Shown here in pieces: positions 16,984-25,674 of a DNA stretch of 49,137 nt. Positions within the stretch are counted from its first letter, which is position 1. Every line of letters starts with the position of its first letter. The notes beneath the pieces were generated by a model. It saw only the letters and a program-made list of their open reading frames with translations. It made no database searches and was not told the origin of the DNA. The stretch comes from Chitinispirillales bacterium (GTDB taxonomy: Bacteria > Fibrobacterota > Chitinivibrionia > Chitinivibrionales > Chitinispirillaceae): contig JAITCM010000027.1 in NCBI GenBank assembly GCA_031283085.1, forward strand, positions 1 to 49,137, given 5' to 3'. Position numbers and translations under genes: made by a program.

Positions 16984-17000
16984 CTGGCGGAACCGGTTTT

Positions 17001-17033
17001 AAAAAACGGCGGAGCGGTGAGCGTGTCGCCGCT
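17001..17033 (-). terminator. Intrinsic terminator of the pilT-coaX operon
   Basis: Just after the coaX stop on the minus strand, CGGCG pairs with CGCCG, with an alternative AGCGG/CCGCT pairing, and is followed by six T (17006-17001). It sits between the convergent speE and coaX genes. Confidence 0.55.
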
Positions 17034-17840
17034 CTACCTGTAAATCCCAGCGCCGGTCAGCGTAAGGTTGGGGATGACAGTTATCTCATGTTTGACTAAC
17101 GGTTCGATTAACCCCCATCCGCCGCCGGTCGCGATTATGGATACGTTGTTGTTACCGTTACAGATACGTAAGCACTCGTCTACGCACCTGTCGACCGCTC
17201 CGGCCGTCCCGTAGAGGACGCCGGACGCGATGCATTCGGCGGTTGATACGGACGGGAGCGTGTGGCCCGGTGTATCAATATCGGTTTCAATGTCAAATAG
17301 CGGCAATGCGTCCGTTTTCGCGTGCAGCGCCCAAAACTGCATGGCGCACCCCGGCAGTATCGCCCCGCCCTCAAAGACCTTCCCATCCGGCAAGCAGTCA
17401 ACGGTAATCGCTGTCCCCGCGTCGATGATTATGCAACTCTTGCCTTTGAACAGCGCGGCGCAGGCTAAGGCGTTGCAGACTCTGTCCGCTCCGAGCGTGT
17501 TTGGGTCATCGTATTTGAAAACTACCGGTAACTTTGTGTGCGAACATATCAACTCTACAGTGTCAAAGCGCTTCTCTCCGGAGTTGACGGATAAATCGAT
17601 ACATATATCTTTGGCTTTTGCCGCTATGTTCCTCACGCACGATGTGATGTTTACCCTGCGGATTTGCGGGTATGCGCCGGCGATTTTCTCTATGTTTGCG
17701 ACGAAAGCGCAGTCAAAATTGTTGTTGTCCGAGTCAATCCTGTCAACGCATTGCAACTTGTTGACGTCGACAGCCGCGACGCGCGTACGGGTGCTGCCTA
17801 TGTCTACAGACAGCGTTATGACGGGTGCCGAATCACTCAC
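17034..17840 (-). CDS. coaX: Type III pantothenate kinase
   Basis: A 268-residue ASKHA-fold kinase that phosphorylates pantothenate, the first committed step to coenzyme A. It begins ITLSVDIGSTRTRVAAVD (phosphate-1 motif) and has the LGADRVCNALA block, the second phosphate motif IIIDAGTAITVD and GGAILPGCAMQFWALHAKTDALP, all diagnostic of CoaX. There is no signal peptide. It overlaps the birA stop region by 8 bp and is the last gene of a five-gene minus operon. The coupling of CoaX with a biotin ligase is frequent, and CoaX homologues have been confused with Baf-type regulators, but the kinase motifs here are intact. Confidence 0.92.
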   Translation of the reverse strand: MSDSAPVITLSVDIGSTRTRVAAVDVNKLQCVDRIDSDNNNFDCAFVANIEKIAGAYPQIRRVNITSCVRNIAAKAKDICIDLSVNSGEKRFDTVELICSHTKLPVVFKYDDPNTLGADRVCNALACAALFKGKSCIIIDAGTAITVDCLPDGKVFEGGAILPGCAMQFWALHAKTDALPLFDIETDIDTPGHTLPSVSTAECIASGVLYGTAGAVDRCVDECLRICNGNNNVSIIATGGGWGLIEPLVKHEITVIPNLTLTGAGIYR

Positions 17841-18555
17841 CGTATACGCTCCCGGGGAACCGCAGCGAACCGGAGGAGAGCAGCATTGTTCCCTGGGTGG
17901 TGTCGAGTCTCAGGCGTCCGTCGATTTCCACCGTGACGAATGTGCCGCGGTGCTGGCCCACGGTCGCCGGATATCCCTTCCTGTAAAGGTTGCCGGCGTA
18001 TACGGCGTGCGCCCCATTGGGGCCGTGCTTTATGATAAAATCGTATTCGCACAGGATGCGGTCAAGCAGCGCGTCTAATACATACTCTTCGCCGATTTCC
18101 ATCAACACGGAGGTTGTCGTCTTGCGCAAATTGCCGGGGAAGTCGTCTTGGGCGATGTTCACGTTGATACCGAAACCGATAATCAGCGTGTTTGGTTTTT
18201 TGGGGGCGTTTTCAAGCAGGATGCCGGCGATTTTTCTCTCGCCGCAATAGATGTCATTCGGCCATTTTATCGACACGGGCGTGTTCCCCGACGGCATACA
18301 TTCCAGCAGCACCGTACGTATGGCAAGGCTTATAGCGCGGTTGTGCTCGAAGTGGGCGGAGATGTCGGCGATTGGCACAATGAGCGACACCCACAAACCG
18401 CCGGCGTGGTCGGAGAAGAAAGGTGTGTCGTTCCTGCCGCGCCCGCAACGCTGCCTTATCGCCCTTATGACGGTTATTTCGTCGTCGGGAACGCCGCTTA
18501 CGGTCTTCGCGTAGTTGTTTGTGGAGTCGATATCGTTGAGGAGTATGTATTTCAT
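17833..18555 (-). CDS. birA: Biotin-[acetyl-CoA-carboxylase] ligase, catalytic-only form
   Basis: A 240-residue biotin protein ligase. It opens directly with the catalytic domain (NDIDSTNNYAK), then CGRGRNDTPFFSDHAGGLWVSL for biotinyl-AMP binding, and IKWPNDIYCGERKIAGILLE carrying the catalytic lysine region. The small C-terminal SH3-like domain follows (RKGYPATVGQHRGTFVTVEID). The N-terminal winged-helix DNA-binding domain of the bifunctional Escherichia coli BirA is absent, so it should biotinylate carboxylase carrier protein without acting as a repressor. The start overlaps the nadC stop by 4 bp; the stop overlaps coaX by 8 bp. Confidence 0.92.
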   Translation of the reverse strand: MKYILLNDIDSTNNYAKTVSGVPDDEITVIRAIRQRCGRGRNDTPFFSDHAGGLWVSLIVPIADISAHFEHNRAISLAIRTVLLECMPSGNTPVSIKWPNDIYCGERKIAGILLENAPKKPNTLIIGFGINVNIAQDDFPGNLRKTTTSVLMEIGEEYVLDALLDRILCEYDFIIKHGPNGAHAVYAGNLYRKGYPATVGQHRGTFVTVEIDGRLRLDTTQGTMLLSSGSLRFPGSVYGE

Positions 18556-19448
18556 GACAGCATTACCAGATGAAAGTCCAGCGCCGGCGCGCTGTGGGTA
18601 ATAGCCCCGCAGGATATGTAGTCCACATTAGTCGCGGCGATTGCCGAGAGGATGCCCAGTGTTATGTTTCCGCTGGCTTCAAGCTCAATCTTGAGGCCGG
18701 AGGCGTCGCGTTCATCCACGCAGATATCTATCTCTTTGGGGCTCATGTTGTCGAGCATTATCCTGTCGGGCTTTAACCGCAGGGCTTGGACAAACTCTTC
18801 TATCGACTGTACCTCAATCTCAATGCGCGGGACAGCGCTGTCGCCGCGCCACGCCAGAGCTTTTGTGAGCGCCGCCGTCACGCCGCCGGCGCGCCTTACG
18901 TGGGTGTCCTTGATAAGCATCATGTCGTATAGCCCGCAGCGGTGGTTGACCCCGCCGCCGTGCCGCACGGCCGCTTTTTCAAGGGTACGCATACCCGGCG
19001 TGGTCTTGCGCGTGTCAAGCAATCGCGTCTTAGCGCCGCTGTTTGAGAGCTCCCGAACCATCGCGGCTGTGAACGTCGCGATGCCGGAGAGACGCTGAAT
19101 GAGGTTGAGGATAGTACGCTCGCCGGCAAGAATCGACCGAACGGCGCCCCTTACGCGGCATACCGCCTTGCCGGGTTCCACAGTATCGCCGTCGCCGCAG
19201 TACGTCTCGACTGCCGTGGCCGGCGCGGCGTCGGAGACAGACGATATATGCGACGCTAAGTATTTGTCAACAAACCCAAATAACGGGGCGGCAAGTGTGA
19301 TGCCGGAGAGCACGCCGCTCTGCTTGCAGCGTATCAGCGCCTCGCCCGTGTCGTCGGCGTTGAATATTGCAGAGGTGGTGATGTCTCCATCCTCCCCCAA
19401 ATCCTCGGCGATGGCGCTTGTCAACAGGTTGGTGACGAATTCGAACAT
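18552..19448 (-). CDS. nadC: Nicotinate-nucleotide pyrophosphorylase (quinolinate phosphoribosyltransferase)
   Basis: A 298-residue NAD biosynthesis enzyme that converts quinolinate and PRPP to nicotinate mononucleotide. Motifs seen are EDLGEDGDITTSA near the N-terminus, ERTILNLIQRLSGIATFTAAM, the active-site strand LLDTRKTTPGMRTLEKAAVRHGGG with the basic residues that bind quinolinate, LIKDTHV, and IEIEVQSIEEFVQAL followed by DRIMLDNMSP. The C-terminal LEASGNITL and VDYISCGAITHSAPALDFHL complete the barrel. It begins 2 bp after the pilC stop and overlaps birA by 4 bp, so it is part of the operon. No nadA or nadB lies in the window. Confidence 0.95.
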   Translation of the reverse strand: MFEFVTNLLTSAIAEDLGEDGDITTSAIFNADDTGEALIRCKQSGVLSGITLAAPLFGFVDKYLASHISSVSDAAPATAVETYCGDGDTVEPGKAVCRVRGAVRSILAGERTILNLIQRLSGIATFTAAMVRELSNSGAKTRLLDTRKTTPGMRTLEKAAVRHGGGVNHRCGLYDMMLIKDTHVRRAGGVTAALTKALAWRGDSAVPRIEIEVQSIEEFVQALRLKPDRIMLDNMSPKEIDICVDERDASGLKIELEASGNITLGILSAIAATNVDYISCGAITHSAPALDFHLVMLS

Positions 19449-19450
19449 TA

Positions 19451-20650
19451 TTAACCCACCATACCCACCATGTCGAACATCGGCAGATACATGGCTATGA
19501 GCATACCGCCTATGATCACCGCCAGTACGCAGATCATTATCGGCTCTATCACCGAGGTCAGCGCCTCCACCGCCGCGTCCACCTCCTCCTGATAGAACTC
19601 GGAGACCTTTTTCAGCATACCGGAGAGGTCGCCCGTCTTTTCACCCACGGCTATCATGTGAATAACCATAGGCGGGAAGACGCCGGTCTCCTGAAGCGGC
19701 TCGGATATGGAGAGCCCGCCCTGGATCTTGTCCACCGTACGCATGATGCCCATCTCCAGTATCTTGTTGCCGGCGGTCTTGGCTGTTATGGTGAGCGCTT
19801 CTATGATTGAAACGCCGCTGGATAGAAGCGTGGAGAGAGTCTGGGCAAACCGGCTTACCGAGCTCTTACGTTCAAGGTCGCCGAAGACCGGCAGTTTTAG
19901 CTTGATTTTGTCGATATTTATTCGTCCCGCCGGCGTTTTGTAGTACTGCAGGAAGGCCGTAATGGAGACGACAATCACGATAATCATCGCCCACCAATAC
20001 GCGAGCAGCAGGTCGGAGAGGGCCATGACCACTTTCGTCGGGGCCGGCAACGATCCGCCCATATCTATGAACATTTGCGCGAAAGTGGGGATAACGAACG
20101 CGAGCATGGCGACCGTGGCGCCCACGGCCACGACCGCGACGACGGCGGGGTAGGTCATGGCGCCCTTAATCTTGCGGCGCAGCGCGTCCGCTTTCTCCTG
20201 GTACTCGGCTAAACGGGTCAGCACGCCGTCCAGATTACCGGACTGCTCGCCGGCCGCAACCATGTTGCAGTAGAGAGAGTTGAACGCCTTGGGAAACTTT
20301 GCCATAGACTCGGCCAGGTTGTTGCCGCCCTGTATGTCGGCGCTGACCTGCTTTATGGCGGTCCCAAGCTCCTGACTTTCGGTCTGCGCCCCCAGGACGT
20401 CGAGACACTGGACAAGCGGCAATCCGGCGCTCACCATGGCGGAAAACTGGCGCGTGAAGCGCGAAATGTCCTGCAACTTTATCCCGCTGAAGAGCTTGGG
20501 CATCTTTATCTCAATCCCCTTGCTCTTGATGGATGTCGCGCGAATCCGCTTCTTACGCAGGACCTGCGACGCGGCGTCTCTGCTGGCGGCCTCTATCTCG
20601 CCTTTGACCTGCTTGCCTTCGCTTACTCCTACGTATTCGAATTTTGGCAT
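19451..20650 (-). CDS. pilC: Type IV pilus inner-membrane platform protein PilC (GspF family)
   Basis: A 399-residue GspF/PilC protein. The N-terminal region has the usual KFEYVGVSEGKQVKGEIEAASRDAA and LRKKRIRATSIK start. Two repeated GspF domains follow: RFTRQFSAMVSAGLPLVQCLDVLG in the first and RFAQTLSTLLSSGVSIIEALTITAKTAGN in the second. Hydrophobic segments lie near 172-195, 225-245 and 370-395, with the final one containing the family sequence IEPIMICVLAVIIGGMLIAMYLPMF. It anchors the pilus motor in the inner membrane and pairs with PilT, encoded 69 bp upstream. AAAGG precedes the start. PilB and pilin genes are not in the window. Confidence 0.95.
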   Translation of the reverse strand: MPKFEYVGVSEGKQVKGEIEAASRDAASQVLRKKRIRATSIKSKGIEIKMPKLFSGIKLQDISRFTRQFSAMVSAGLPLVQCLDVLGAQTESQELGTAIKQVSADIQGGNNLAESMAKFPKAFNSLYCNMVAAGEQSGNLDGVLTRLAEYQEKADALRRKIKGAMTYPAVVAVVAVGATVAMLAFVIPTFAQMFIDMGGSLPAPTKVVMALSDLLLAYWWAMIIVIVVSITAFLQYYKTPAGRINIDKIKLKLPVFGDLERKSSVSRFAQTLSTLLSSGVSIIEALTITAKTAGNKILEMGIMRTVDKIQGGLSISEPLQETGVFPPMVIHMIAVGEKTGDLSGMLKKVSEFYQEEVDAAVEALTSVIEPIMICVLAVIIGGMLIAMYLPMFDMVGMVG

Positions 20651-20719
20651 AGTCGGTGCCTTTCTTTTTTATTTATGTTCTTAGGTAATATATCAACGTT
20701 AAATATATACTGCGTCCCT

Positions 20720-21778
20720 TTACGGTTCTCCTATTAACTTTTTCAAACTGTCAGGGTCAGGGCTTCTTCCGAAAGCGTCTTTTTTGGATATCAGGCGTCT
20801 GTTGAACAGCATGGCTAACTGGCTGTTCATGGTTTGCATACCGTGCTGCTGGCCGATTTCTATTATGCCCTGGAGTTGGTGCACTTTGTCTTCGCGAATC
20901 ATTGATCGGACCGCCATTGTGGCCACCATGATTTCACAGGCCATCGCGCGGCCGCCGCCTACTCGTGGGAGAAGCGCCTGACTTATTATGCCTTCAAGCA
21001 CCATGGAGAGCTGCGCCCGCACCGTTTCTTTCATGTCGGCGGGGAAGACGTCGATTATTCGGTTAATCGTTTGAGCCGCGGAGTTTGTGTGCAGGGTGGC
21101 CAGCGTCAGGTGCCCCGTCTCGGCTATGCTCAGGGCGGCCTGAATCGTCTCAAGGTCGCGCATCTCGCCGATTAGCACCACGTCGGGGTCCTGCCTTAGC
21201 GCCACGCGCAGGGCCGACGCGAAACTTTTGGTGTCCTGATTCACCTCGCGTTGGTTTATGATGCACTTCTTGTGCTGATGCACGAACTCTATCGGGTCCT
21301 CCACGGTCAAAATGTGCCCCTCATGTTCGGAGTTGATTTTATCGACCATCGCGGCCAGCGTCGTGCTCTTGCCGCTGCCGGTGGGGCCGGTAACCAGCAC
21401 CAAACCGTTCGGGCGCTCGGTGAGATACTTGACCACCGGCGGCATACCGAGCTCGTCAATCGACTTAATCAGGAAGGGTATCTGGCGGATCGCCGCCGTA
21501 CAGCAACCCCTCTGCAAAAAGACGTTGGCGCGGAAACGGGCCAAATTTTGAATGCCGAAGGAGAAGTCCACCTCCTTGTTATTTTCAAAAGACTTCCTCT
21601 GAACCTCGTTCATGATGCTGTACGAGAGCTTTTGAACCTCGTCCGGCGTCAGCCTTTCGGCGGAGAACGGAGCCAAACGTCCGTCGACCCGGTAGAGCGG
21701 GGGAGAGTTGTTCGTGAGATGCAGGTCGGAGGCCCGCATATCTATCATCTTTTTCAGCAACTCTTGGATGTTCATCAT
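20720..21778 (-). CDS. pilT: Type IV pilus retraction ATPase PilT
   Basis: A 352-residue cytoplasmic secretion ATPase. Residues 5-110 are the PAS-like N-terminal domain (MRASDLHLTNNSPPLYRVDGRL). Walker A is VTGPTGSGKSTT, the Asp box ILTVEDPIEFVH, Walker B DVVLIGEMRDLETI, and the His box TGHLTLATLHTNSAAQTINRIIDVFP. All four nucleotide boxes and the C-terminal region are intact, and AIRQIP plus the overall length favour PilT over PilB, which is about 560 residues. It drives pilus retraction for twitching and DNA uptake. First gene of the pilT-pilC-nadC-birA-coaX operon; AAAGGA lies ahead of the two adjacent ATG codons at 21778/21775. Confidence 0.95.
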   Translation of the reverse strand: MMNIQELLKKMIDMRASDLHLTNNSPPLYRVDGRLAPFSAERLTPDEVQKLSYSIMNEVQRKSFENNKEVDFSFGIQNLARFRANVFLQRGCCTAAIRQIPFLIKSIDELGMPPVVKYLTERPNGLVLVTGPTGSGKSTTLAAMVDKINSEHEGHILTVEDPIEFVHQHKKCIINQREVNQDTKSFASALRVALRQDPDVVLIGEMRDLETIQAALSIAETGHLTLATLHTNSAAQTINRIIDVFPADMKETVRAQLSMVLEGIISQALLPRVGGGRAMACEIMVATMAVRSMIREDKVHQLQGIIEIGQQHGMQTMNSQLAMLFNRRLISKKDAFGRSPDPDSLKKLIGEP

Positions 21779-21849
21779 GGCTATAATCCTTTGTTTTTAG
21801 TTCCTGTCGGCACCATAAACCATAAATATATATAATATCCGCCGCTCCC

Positions 21850-21873
21850 CGCCCGCAAAGATTATTGCGGGCG
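21850..21873. other. Perfect 9-bp inverted repeat (hairpin) upstream of pilT
   Basis: CGCCCGCAA (21850-21858) and TTGCGGGCG (21865-21873) are perfectly complementary with a 6-nt loop. No T-run follows on either strand. It lies between the stop of the gene at 21925 and the pilT start, so it could be a weak terminator, an mRNA stabiliser or an operator. Confidence 0.55.
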
Positions 21874-21924
21874 AATGTTTCACTTAATATGGATTATACA
21901 ACCATATATCGACAAAGTCAACGA

Positions 21925-22503
21925 TTAATGTTCGCTTATAAGTTCCAACTTTCCGCCTTTTACTGTGAAATCGTAACGCCACCGCCCGATTTTGTCCGGC
22001 GGGGCGCATAGAATATTCTTAGCCGGCGCGTTTGCGCAGGGCGGCGCCGCGACTGCGAAGCGCGGGCGGAAACGGTTGCGCGCCCTCAAAAGCTCCTCCC
22101 CGTTAGAGGGTGGAACGACCAGTATATCCAGCTTTTCGTAGAATTGCGCCGGGACGCCGCCGCCGCTGTCGCCGCGTATCCGGGCGAAGAGCGCGGTGTC
22201 GCATATCAAGGCGGTCATCCCGCCGTAGGTCAGAAGTATCGCCCCGGCGCTGTCGGCAAATGGGCTGACCTCCCTCCAAACCGCGGTTCCCGAAGAGTCG
22301 GCGGCCGGCAGGGCGCCAAACGCGGCGCCCGAAACCGCAATCTTGCCGATAACAACGGTGTCCTTCCGAAACTCGGCGGCGACCGCGGCGACCGCGCAGC
22401 CGCCCGCGTCCCCGTAAACACGGATAGACCTGACGACGGCAAAGGGATTGTTGACGCCAAGCTTGGCGTACCAGGTCAATAGTACCGTGGCGGTAATAAG
22501 CAA
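21925..22503 (-). CDS. Membrane-anchored hypothetical protein with faint metallo-hydrolase/ComEC-tail resemblance
   Basis: About 192 residues from a TTG at 22503; no ATG is available and the frame is open back to 22629, giving a strongly basic extra ~40 residues (many Arg) that would fit a cytoplasmic N-terminus. A single transmembrane helix (LITATVLLTWYAKLG) is followed by an exported domain. The pattern ILLTYGGMTALICDT, then EKLDILVVPPSNGEELLRARNRFRPRFAVAAP, recalls the end of ComEC or beta-lactamase-fold proteins, where GD and PHHGS motifs stand at those places; here the His residues are missing. So it is either a degenerate relative or an unrelated fold. It is GC-rich, with clean coding character. 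The start is uncertain. Confidence 0.55.
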   Translation of the reverse strand: MLITATVLLTWYAKLGVNNPFAVVRSIRVYGDAGGCAVAAVAAEFRKDTVVIGKIAVSGAAFGALPAADSSGTAVWREVSPFADSAGAILLTYGGMTALICDTALFARIRGDSGGGVPAQFYEKLDILVVPPSNGEELLRARNRFRPRFAVAAPPCANAPAKNILCAPPDKIGRWRYDFTVKGGKLELISEH

Positions 22504-22765
22504 AAAGACACGGATAACATATCGCAGCCCAAACCGCCTGTCGCCGCCGCGAATCTCAAAAGCCCGGCGCCCGCGAAGGCGTCTTATACGTTCATAACGC
22601 TCTTTATGTAAGATGCTCTTACCCCTTTAAGACTTGGGTTAATATTTTGACGTTAAATTCATTGACTCTATCCATGTAAATTATGTATATTACCGTAAAG
22701 TTACAGATTAACCGAAAGTACGGCAAAAATCCTTATCAATATACCATAATGCACAGGGACAAAAA

Positions 22766-23290
22766 ATGAAAAAAAGCCTGTTCGCGCCGTTATTGTCGGC
22801 CATGGCGGTTCAAGCCTTGCTTTTATCCGCGGGTTGCGCCGGCAACGCCGCGAGGTCGGGGCCCTCCGCAGCATCCGCCGAGCCGCGTCCCGACGCCGTC
22901 GACCCGCGCGAACGCTACACGGCGAGCGGCGGCCGGACATTTTTAGACACGCTGAACCGCGGACGGGAGGCTGCCCTATCCGTAAACGACCTGCCGGTAC
23001 TCGAAGTGGTGCAGCCGGTAAGCCCCGCGCCGGAAAGGGGCGCCGCCGCCGGCGAACCGCGCTTCCGCATCCAAATATTAGCGTCAAGCCAGGTAGATAT
23101 GGCGCGTCGGGAGAAGGTGAATGCCGAGAATGTTATGAAGCAGCCGGTTTTCATGGCGTCCGACCAGTCGCTGTACAAGCTCTACGTCGGCGACTTCAAG
23201 ACGAGGGCGGAGGCGGAGGCGGCGCTGCCGGAGGTCAGGAAACTTGGGTACAGGGACGCCTGGGTCGTAGGCGTCAAGGCTGCGCAGTGA
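22766..23290 (+). CDS. SPOR-domain lipoprotein
   Basis: A 174-residue lipoprotein: basic start KKS, hydrophobic core, lipobox LSAGC with the Cys near residue 24, then a Pro/Ala/Arg-rich linker. Residues ~98-172 form a SPOR domain (PF05036): RFRIQILASSQVDMARREKVNAENV, then SLYKLYVGDFKTRAEAEAALPEVRKLGYRDAWVVGV, with the classic Y-V-G-x-F-x-x-R-x-x-A-E signature. SPOR domains bind glycan strands stripped of stem peptides at division septa, so it probably sits on the inner leaflet of the outer membrane at the septum or takes part in cell-wall remodelling. ATG with AGGGACA upstream. It stands alone before the glycan locus. Confidence 0.88.
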   Translation: MKKSLFAPLLSAMAVQALLLSAGCAGNAARSGPSAASAEPRPDAVDPRERYTASGGRTFLDTLNRGREAALSVNDLPVLEVVQPVSPAPERGAAAGEPRFRIQILASSQVDMARREKVNAENVMKQPVFMASDQSLYKLYVGDFKTRAEAEAALPEVRKLGYRDAWVVGVKAAQ

Positions 23291-23509
23291 CAAGGCCGGG
23301 TGGTTTATTAACTTAAGCGTGAAACTGAAAATTTTTGACGGAGATTATAATTTGCGGAAAGATTCCGCCGGAAAGTATATTAACAAGTTAAAAATCTCGG
23401 AGTTGCGCCGCCGAAAGTTGACGGTTGGAATACAAATGACGAGTAACTTAAAATGACGTCTAAAAGCCGTCAAAAAATCCGGCACATCAAGGAACTCAAG
23501 GAAATAGCA

Positions 23510-24508
23510 ATGTTATCTGATTCAACGATTCTAATTACCGGTGGAACGGGGTCGTTTGGAAATATGTTTGCGCCCATGACATTGGCAAAGTACAACCCCA
23601 AGAAACTGATTGTCTACTCCCGCGATGAAATGAAGCAGTGGGAGATGGCAAAGAAATTTCAGGGTGATAGCCGTATCAGATTTTTCATTGGGGACGTTCG
23701 CGACAGGGAACGTCTCTACCGCGCCCTTGACGGTGTTGACTATGTGGTTCACGCCGCCGCCACAAAAATCGTCCCGACAGCCGAATACAATCCGTTCGAA
23801 TGCGTCAAGACCAACGTAAACGGCGCTGTTAACGTGATTGACGCATGTATCGACAAGGGTGTTAAGCGGTGCGTGGCCCTCAGCACCGACAAGGCCAGTC
23901 AGCCCGTAAACCTCTACGGCGCGACTAAACTGTGCAGCGATAAGCTGTTTATTGCCGGCAATTCTTACGCCGGAGGCAAGGATACGCGCTTCGCGATAGT
24001 ACGGTACGGTAATGTGATGGGGTCCAGAGGCTCGGTCATACCGTTTTTCATAGAACAGGCAAAGAGTGGCGAACTTACCGTGACCGACGAGCGCATGACG
24101 CGTTTCATGATATCTTTGGAACAGGCGGTCGAACTGGTTTGGCACGCTTTCAACGACACGGAAGGCGGCGAGATATATGTAAAAAAGATACCGTCAATGA
24201 ACATAACGGATATAGCCCGCGCCGTGTCGGAGACCGCAAAACAAAAAATAGTAGGCATACGTCCGGGGGAGAAGCTGCACGAACAGATGATAGGTATCGA
24301 GGATGCCCCGTATACTTATGAATATGAAGAGCACTTCAAGATATTGCCGCAAATCCATGGGTGGAGCAATGACATGAACAGGATAAAATATGGGAAGTCT
24401 GTCCCTGAAAGATTTTCATATTCGTCGGACAACAATACCGAGTGGATGACAATTGATGAGTTGCGGCGGTGGATAGAACAAAACAAGGAAAAGGTAGGGA
24501 ATATTTGA
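23510..24508 (+). CDS. pseB: UDP-N-acetylglucosamine 4,6-dehydratase (inverting), pseudaminic acid pathway
   Basis: A 332-residue extended SDR enzyme that starts pseudaminic acid synthesis by converting UDP-GlcNAc to the 4-keto-6-deoxy-L-altro sugar. It has the Rossmann motif ILITGGTGSFGNMF, the PseB-specific IVYSRDEMKQWEMAKKF, VHAAATKIVPTAEYNPFEC, the catalytic NLYGATKLCSDKL (Y-x3-K) and VRYGNVMGSRGSVIPFF. The ATG at 23510, with AAGGAA 5 nt ahead, is preferred over the ATG at 23453, which has no ribosome site and adds a basic tail foreign to the family. It overlaps pseC by one base (TGATG). First gene of the glycan operon; a 218-bp AT-rich region precedes it and holds no other gene. Confidence 0.94.
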   Translation: MLSDSTILITGGTGSFGNMFAPMTLAKYNPKKLIVYSRDEMKQWEMAKKFQGDSRIRFFIGDVRDRERLYRALDGVDYVVHAAATKIVPTAEYNPFECVKTNVNGAVNVIDACIDKGVKRCVALSTDKASQPVNLYGATKLCSDKLFIAGNSYAGGKDTRFAIVRYGNVMGSRGSVIPFFIEQAKSGELTVTDERMTRFMISLEQAVELVWHAFNDTEGGEIYVKKIPSMNITDIARAVSETAKQKIVGIRPGEKLHEQMIGIEDAPYTYEYEEHFKILPQIHGWSNDMNRIKYGKSVPERFSYSSDNNTEWMTIDELRRWIEQNKEKVGNI

Positions 24509-25674
24509 TGGATAAATTTATCCCCTATGGCAGACAGTGGATTGACGATGCCGATATAGAAGCGGTTGAAAGGGTATTGCGGTCTGGCTACCTGACACAG
24601 GGGCCGGAAATAGACAAATTTGAGGATTCAATAAAACAGTCAGTCGGGGCAAAATATTGCGTCGCGGTGTCTAACGCGACGCAGGCGTTGCATATGTCCG
24701 TGGCGGCGCTTGAAATTGACGATGGTTCGGAAGGGATTACAACGCCCGTCACATTTGTCGCGTCCGCGAATTGCCTGATTACCAACGGGTTGGTTCCGGT
24801 ATTCGCCGACATAGACGCTCAAACATATAATATCTCGCCGAATGAGATAGAGAAGAGGATAACGCCGAAAACAAAAGTAATAATACCGGTCGATTTTGCC
24901 GGACAGGCGGTTGATATTGATGCGATAAAAGAAATCGCCGAGAAGCGTAAATTGTTTATTGTTGAAGACGCCGCCCACGCCATAGGTTCAAATTATGCCG
25001 ACGGCAAGCCGGTAGGTTGCTGTCATAAGTCCGACATGACGGTATTTTCCTTTCATCCGGTAAAGACAATTACCTCCGGGGAAGGCGGCGCCATAACGAC
25101 CAATAACGAGGTGTTGTACAAAAAGCTGTTAAAATTGCGTACGGTCGGCATTACTAAAGACAAACAGGAGCTGGGGCAAGATCCGGGACCGTGGTATTAT
25201 GAAATGCAACTGCTCGGCGGCAACAATCGTATGACCGATATTCAAGCCGCTTTGGGCCGCAGCCAAATGTCCAGGTTAAATTCGTTTAAAAAACGGCGCA
25301 GAGAGATTGTAAGTATGTACAACAACGCTTTTCACGACAAACCGGGTATCACCGTCCCTTATGAGGAAAACGGCGTTGACAGTTGCTTCCATCTCTATGT
25401 GTTGCAGATGGATTTTGATAAAATAGGAAAATCAAGAAAACAGGTTATGGAAGAGTTGAGACAAAAGGGAATCGGTACGCAGGTGCATTATATCCCGGTG
25501 AACAGCCAGCCGTATTATGTCGGTAAATACGGAGAATATAGTCCGAAAGAATATCCTGTGGCCGAATCATATTACCGTAAATGTTTAAGTATTCCGTTGT
25601 TTCCGATGATGTCGGATGAAGAGGCGGAATATGTTGAAAAAAACATTATTTCTGTGGGAGATGTGTATGAATAA
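24508..25674 (+). CDS. pseC: UDP-4-amino-4,6-dideoxy-L-AltNAc aminotransferase
   Basis: A 388-residue DegT/DnrJ/EryC1 aminotransferase, second step of the pseudaminic acid pathway. It opens FIPYGRQWIDDADIEAVERVLRSGYLTQGP, a PseC hallmark, and has the PLP-contacting VEDAAHAIGSNYADGKPVG and the catalytic K186 in FHPVKTITSGEGGAI. The C-terminal NNRMTDIQAALGRSQ and SCFHLYVLQ blocks are intact. The start at 24508 overlaps the pseB stop, implying coupled translation. Its 3' end overlaps the GT92 gene by 8 bp. Confidence 0.94.
   Translation: MDKFIPYGRQWIDDADIEAVERVLRSGYLTQGPEIDKFEDSIKQSVGAKYCVAVSNATQALHMSVAALEIDDGSEGITTPVTFVASANCLITNGLVPVFADIDAQTYNISPNEIEKRITPKTKVIIPVDFAGQAVDIDAIKEIAEKRKLFIVEDAAHAIGSNYADGKPVGCCHKSDMTVFSFHPVKTITSGEGGAITTNNEVLYKKLLKLRTVGITKDKQELGQDPGPWYYEMQLLGGNNRMTDIQAALGRSQMSRLNSFKKRRREIVSMYNNAFHDKPGITVPYEENGVDSCFHLYVLQMDFDKIGKSRKQVMEELRQKGIGTQVHYIPVNSQPYYVGKYGEYSPKEYPVAESYYRKCLSIPLFPMMSDEEAEYVEKNIISVGDVYE

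Noticed and set aside
23323-23351. TATAAT box before pseB as a promoter
   Set aside because: The matching upstream hexamer (AACTGA) is a poor -35 box, so evidence is too weak to list.
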